A stretch of 64,000 bases of DNA from Diplonema japonicum (Eukaryota; Euglenozoa; Diplonemea; Diplonemida; Diplonemidae): contig OZ025745.1 in assembly GCA_964019335.1 (NCBI GenBank), positions 248,001 through 312,000 on the forward strand, given 5' to 3'. The notes under the pieces were generated by a model. The model did no database searches. It saw only the letters and a list, made by a program, of their open reading frames with translations, and was not told the DNA's origin. Of the stretch, positions 61,838 to 64,000 are shown piece by piece. The first letter of the stretch is position 1. Every line of letters begins with the position of its first letter. The position numbers and the translations under genes were made by a program.

Positions 61838-64000
61838 TCACTTTGAAGTACGGATATACTTCCTCCCCTTCACCAAAATGAGAACTGCAACGATACCAAT
61901 AGCAAGCAGCTGCCACGGGAACGGCTCGGGTTGCATGTTCCTCCGGATGCGATTGGCCGCCTTCTCCTCATTGGTGAGCCTTCTCAAGTGGGTCTTATCA
62001 CCATTGTCGTCGCTTTCGCAGAACTCTGGGAAGTCCGGACAGCAGTCGTTTCGCTGACGGCACCCAACACTGCAAGAGCAACCTTTGCACGCGGCTGTTG
62101 TCCCACAACTGTCTGCACACGTGCAGGTTTCTAGAGTAGCAACGCCACCGCAGGATGCGACCTTATCATGGCAACAACTGTTGTCGAGAGCGCAGAACTG
62201 TTGGCAGCTGCACGAGAATGCTGTTAGTTCAGAGCATGCACCGGAGCACTGGGGAACGGCCTTGGGGCCTGTTGTCTTAAATGGAGTAGGTGAGCTGCCA
62301 GCAGAGCTCTTCTCGTCGTCATCCGACGGCGCCCCGCAGTCCGCCTCCACGGTGTCACAGCACCTAGAGCATTCAATGGGGTCTATCTGTTCTGGAGGCA
62401 GGACCCCACACATGCGGCACTCCATAGAACATGAGCATCCACATGTCGGGTGCACCTTCTTCCCGCAGTGTTCTGTTTCACACTTGCAGTCTGTGTTCAT
62501 TTCCAAGCATGCGCCGTAGTCGTGGCAGCAAGGGATCCCTTCGCCTCCGTTTTCCATGCACGTTGATGAACATGAACACTGGCAGCCGAACGTGGACTCT
62601 TCCCCTTCGTTGCACCTGCTCGCGCACATGCATTCTTCTTCCTCTCTGTTGGAGGTGCACTGGGCGGCGTATTCATCTGAGGTGGGCGCGCAGCACACTT
62701 CACCAAAATCGCCCCCGAAGATGCACACGCTGTTGTCGCACGTGCAGCCGCATTTTTCAACGTCCTTTGAAGGCAGGTTTTCAGCGCAGTGGCCTTCGCA
62801 TGTCGGCTTGCATGTTTCTGCTTCGTCTTTGATGCAGCATGCGTCTTTCATGTCCCACCTGTAAGGTTGGGTGGACACAGGCCACACATCTGAGATAGCA
62901 GCGTGGAGTTTGCTGCAGCTTCCTAATGCACCACATTTCAATCCTTTGCCGCAAGTGTTGCTTTCGGAGCAGTCACCGTCACCTTCACCGAGCTCCCCGC
63001 CGCAGTTGTCCCTCCCAAGGCACATGCCCTTGCAGACACCGGCTTTGCATGTGTCGTGCTGTGTCAGGATGTTGTTGTCGTCGCAGAGCGTGCCGTCGTC
63101 CAACGGTACATGGGTGCACTTCCCGTCTTCGCACTTCGGTGCCTTGCATGGCGTTGCAGTGCAAGGTTCCCCACCGCACTGCAAGCTCCCCAAACATATG
63201 CCTGCTATGCACATATCTTCTGTTGTTTCATCGCTGCCGTCATCACAGGACTTGCGGTCGGGTTTGTTGATGTAGCTGCAGAGGCCGGCCTTGGGGCTGG
63301 GGGGTTCGATGCATGATCCTAATTCGCGGCACTGTCCGTGGTTGTCGCAGGACAGCCCGTCGCACGGGGACACCCCCCTGCACGTACCCGCTTTGCACAT
63401 GTCGTTGAAGGTAGCTGGGTTGCCGTCATCACACAGCGTGTCGTCTATCCTGTTCTCTTTCACGCACTTCTTCTTGCCGTCGATCTCGATGCAGAGAGGC
63501 CACTCGCATTGCGGTGCTGTGCACACCTCTTCACCGCAAGGGACGCGGACGTCGCAGAAATCCCAGTCGTTCTTCTCCGGCCCGGTGCGGCACCAGATGC
63601 TCCGTCTGCCATTCGCGTTCCTGCAGTAGTTTTTTCCAGCACGCACCCCGAACCCAGGGATGCTGGCATTCCAGTTGATGCACGCCTTTCCGGTTTGTGT
63701 TATGTTGGTGCATCCCCTGTAGTCCATGCCGTCCTTCGATTTTGGCTTCGGTGGCGAGGCAACGCAGTAGTTGGTGACAGTGACCTGGCGGGGTGGAGGA
63801 GGTGGTGGTGTCTCGTCTTGATTTTGGGATTCGTCAGTAGCGGGTTTGGATTCGTCAGTAGCGGGTTTGGATTCGTCAGTAGCGGGTTTGGATTCGTCAG
63901 TAGCGGGTTTGGATTCGTCAGTAGCGGGTTTGGATTCGTCAGTAGCGGGTTTGGATTCGTCAGTAGCGGGTTTGGATTCGTCAGTAGCGGGTTTGGATTC
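61838..64000 (-). CDS. Kringle / somatomedin-B cysteine-rich membrane protein (5' end missing)
   Basis: The frame is open from the right edge to the stop at 61838, so the N-terminus lies outside the window; the ATG at 63727 is internal. It begins with at least eight ESKPATD repeats, then a Pro run. A kringle domain follows, from VTNYCVASPP through YRGCTNITQTGKAC and NYCRNANGRRSIWC. Next come three related Cys modules with the pattern CDD..N..T..D.C.AG.C.G, then further Cys-rich segments. Two somatomedin-B-like modules lie near the end (CSCQQFCALDNSCC and CSCSVGCRQRNDCCPDF). The C-terminus has a basic stretch, a single membrane span (QLLAIGIVAVLILV) and a short tail. It is predicted to be a type I surface protein with adhesive or receptor-like extracellular modules; its ligand is unknown. 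Confidence 0.82.
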   Translation of the reverse strand, partial: ESKPATDESKPATDESKPATDESKPATDESKPATDESKPATDESKPATDESKPATDESQNQDETPPPPPPRQVTVTNYCVASPPKPKSKDGMDYRGCTNITQTGKACINWNASIPGFGVRAGKNYCRNANGRRSIWCRTGPEKNDWDFCDVRVPCGEEVCTAPQCEWPLCIEIDGKKKCVKENRIDDTLCDDGNPATFNDMCKAGTCRGVSPCDGLSCDNHGQCRELGSCIEPPSPKAGLCSYINKPDRKSCDDGSDETTEDMCIAGICLGSLQCGGEPCTATPCKAPKCEDGKCTHVPLDDGTLCDDNNILTQHDTCKAGVCKGMCLGRDNCGGELGEGDGDCSESNTCGKGLKCGALGSCSKLHAAISDVWPVSTQPYRWDMKDACCIKDEAETCKPTCEGHCAENLPSKDVEKCGCTCDNSVCIFGGDFGEVCCAPTSDEYAAQCTSNREEEECMCASRCNEGEESTFGCQCSCSSTCMENGGEGIPCCHDYGACLEMNTDCKCETEHCGKKVHPTCGCSCSMECRMCGVLPPEQIDPIECSRCCDTVEADCGAPSDDDEKSSAGSSPTPFKTTGPKAVPQCSGACSELTAFSCSCQQFCALDNSCCHDKVASCGGVATLETCTCADSCGTTAACKGCSCSVGCRQRNDCCPDFPEFCESDDNGDKTHLRRLTNEEKAANRIRRNMQPEPFPWQLLAIGIVAVLILVKGRKYIRTSK
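63828..64000. repeat. 21-bp tandem repeat, at least eight copies
   Basis: Near-identical 21-bp units run to the window edge and encode ESKPATD on the minus strand, a hydrophilic stalk in the kringle protein. Copy number outside the window is unknown. Confidence 0.95.

Noticed and set aside
63460-63727. Translation start at the ATG at 63727 of the kringle protein
   Set aside because: The frame is open upstream through the ESKPATD repeats to the edge, and the kringle domain begins before this ATG.
63828-64000. CRISPR-like array
   Set aside because: The 21-bp units are contiguous without spacers and encode an in-frame heptapeptide; this is a coding tandem repeat in a eukaryotic gene.

Overview
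This window is nuclear DNA of a protist (single-celled eukaryote). All 22 protein genes I can support lie on the minus strand, so transcription runs from base 64000 towards base 1 with no strand switch. Exons are GC-balanced and complex. Introns and spacers are made almost entirely of homopolymer runs (A/T runs up to about 45, C/G runs up to about 20) mixed with A/G or C/T strings. I reconstructed 28 introns by reading frame continuity. All are GT-AG, most begin GTAT or GTGT, nearly all are 37-83 nt (one of 237 nt), and most are A-rich on the coding strand with no obvious pyrimidine tract before the AG. Spacers upstream of several starts instead read pyrimidine tract, AG, short A-rich leader, ATG. 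One-way gene arrays with such signals suggest polycistronic transcription with spliced-leader trans-splicing (Euglenozoa-like, or another lineage with that system). This is inference: no spliced-leader gene is present, and the species cannot be named.

Layout by coordinate: chorismate synthase (790-1944); methionyl-tRNA synthetase in five exons (2616-5026); a CotH-kinase/beta-helix membrane protein (5522-8656); DPH3 (8744-8995); a 4.8-kb gene-free stretch with a piggyBac-like element (8996-13847); a ZC3H zinc-finger protein (13848-15260); a PDZ-RRM-CCCH-CCHC-SAP protein (15553-18838); a repeat-rich spacer; a bifunctional PFK-2/FBPase-2 (21290-22896); a 2136-residue BRCT-PARP-VIT-vWA protein fused to an Hsp70 substrate-binding module (23445-29913); a small hydrophobic protein; an AlkB-like oxygenase; an IQ-motif protein (to 34043); a 7.4-kb gene-free stretch with a pogo/Tc1-like transposon (39137-40751); a PUF RNA-binding protein; two unidentified proteins; ATG3 in four exons (46653-47684); a dual-acylation-motif protein in five exons; a fucosyltransferase-like type II membrane protein; a TPR protein; a tRNA-like element and MITEs; a DnaJ protein; an RRM/RGG protein; a discoidin-domain coiled-coil protein in seven exons; and a kringle/somatomedin-B membrane protein that runs off the right edge.

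The genes do not form one pathway. Themes are RNA binding and post-transcriptional control (ZC3H, PUF, two RRM proteins), proteostasis (DnaJ, Hsp70 module, ATG3), primary metabolism (chorismate synthase, PFK-2/FBPase-2) and surface proteins (kringle, CotH, fucosyltransferase-like). The strongest candidate for something undescribed is the PARP-VIT-vWA-Hsp70 fusion. Several ordinary genes (ATG3, MetRS, the discoidin protein) become whole only when the very short homopolymer introns are removed, so automated gene models here are probably truncated or carry false poly-Lys/poly-Phe stretches.
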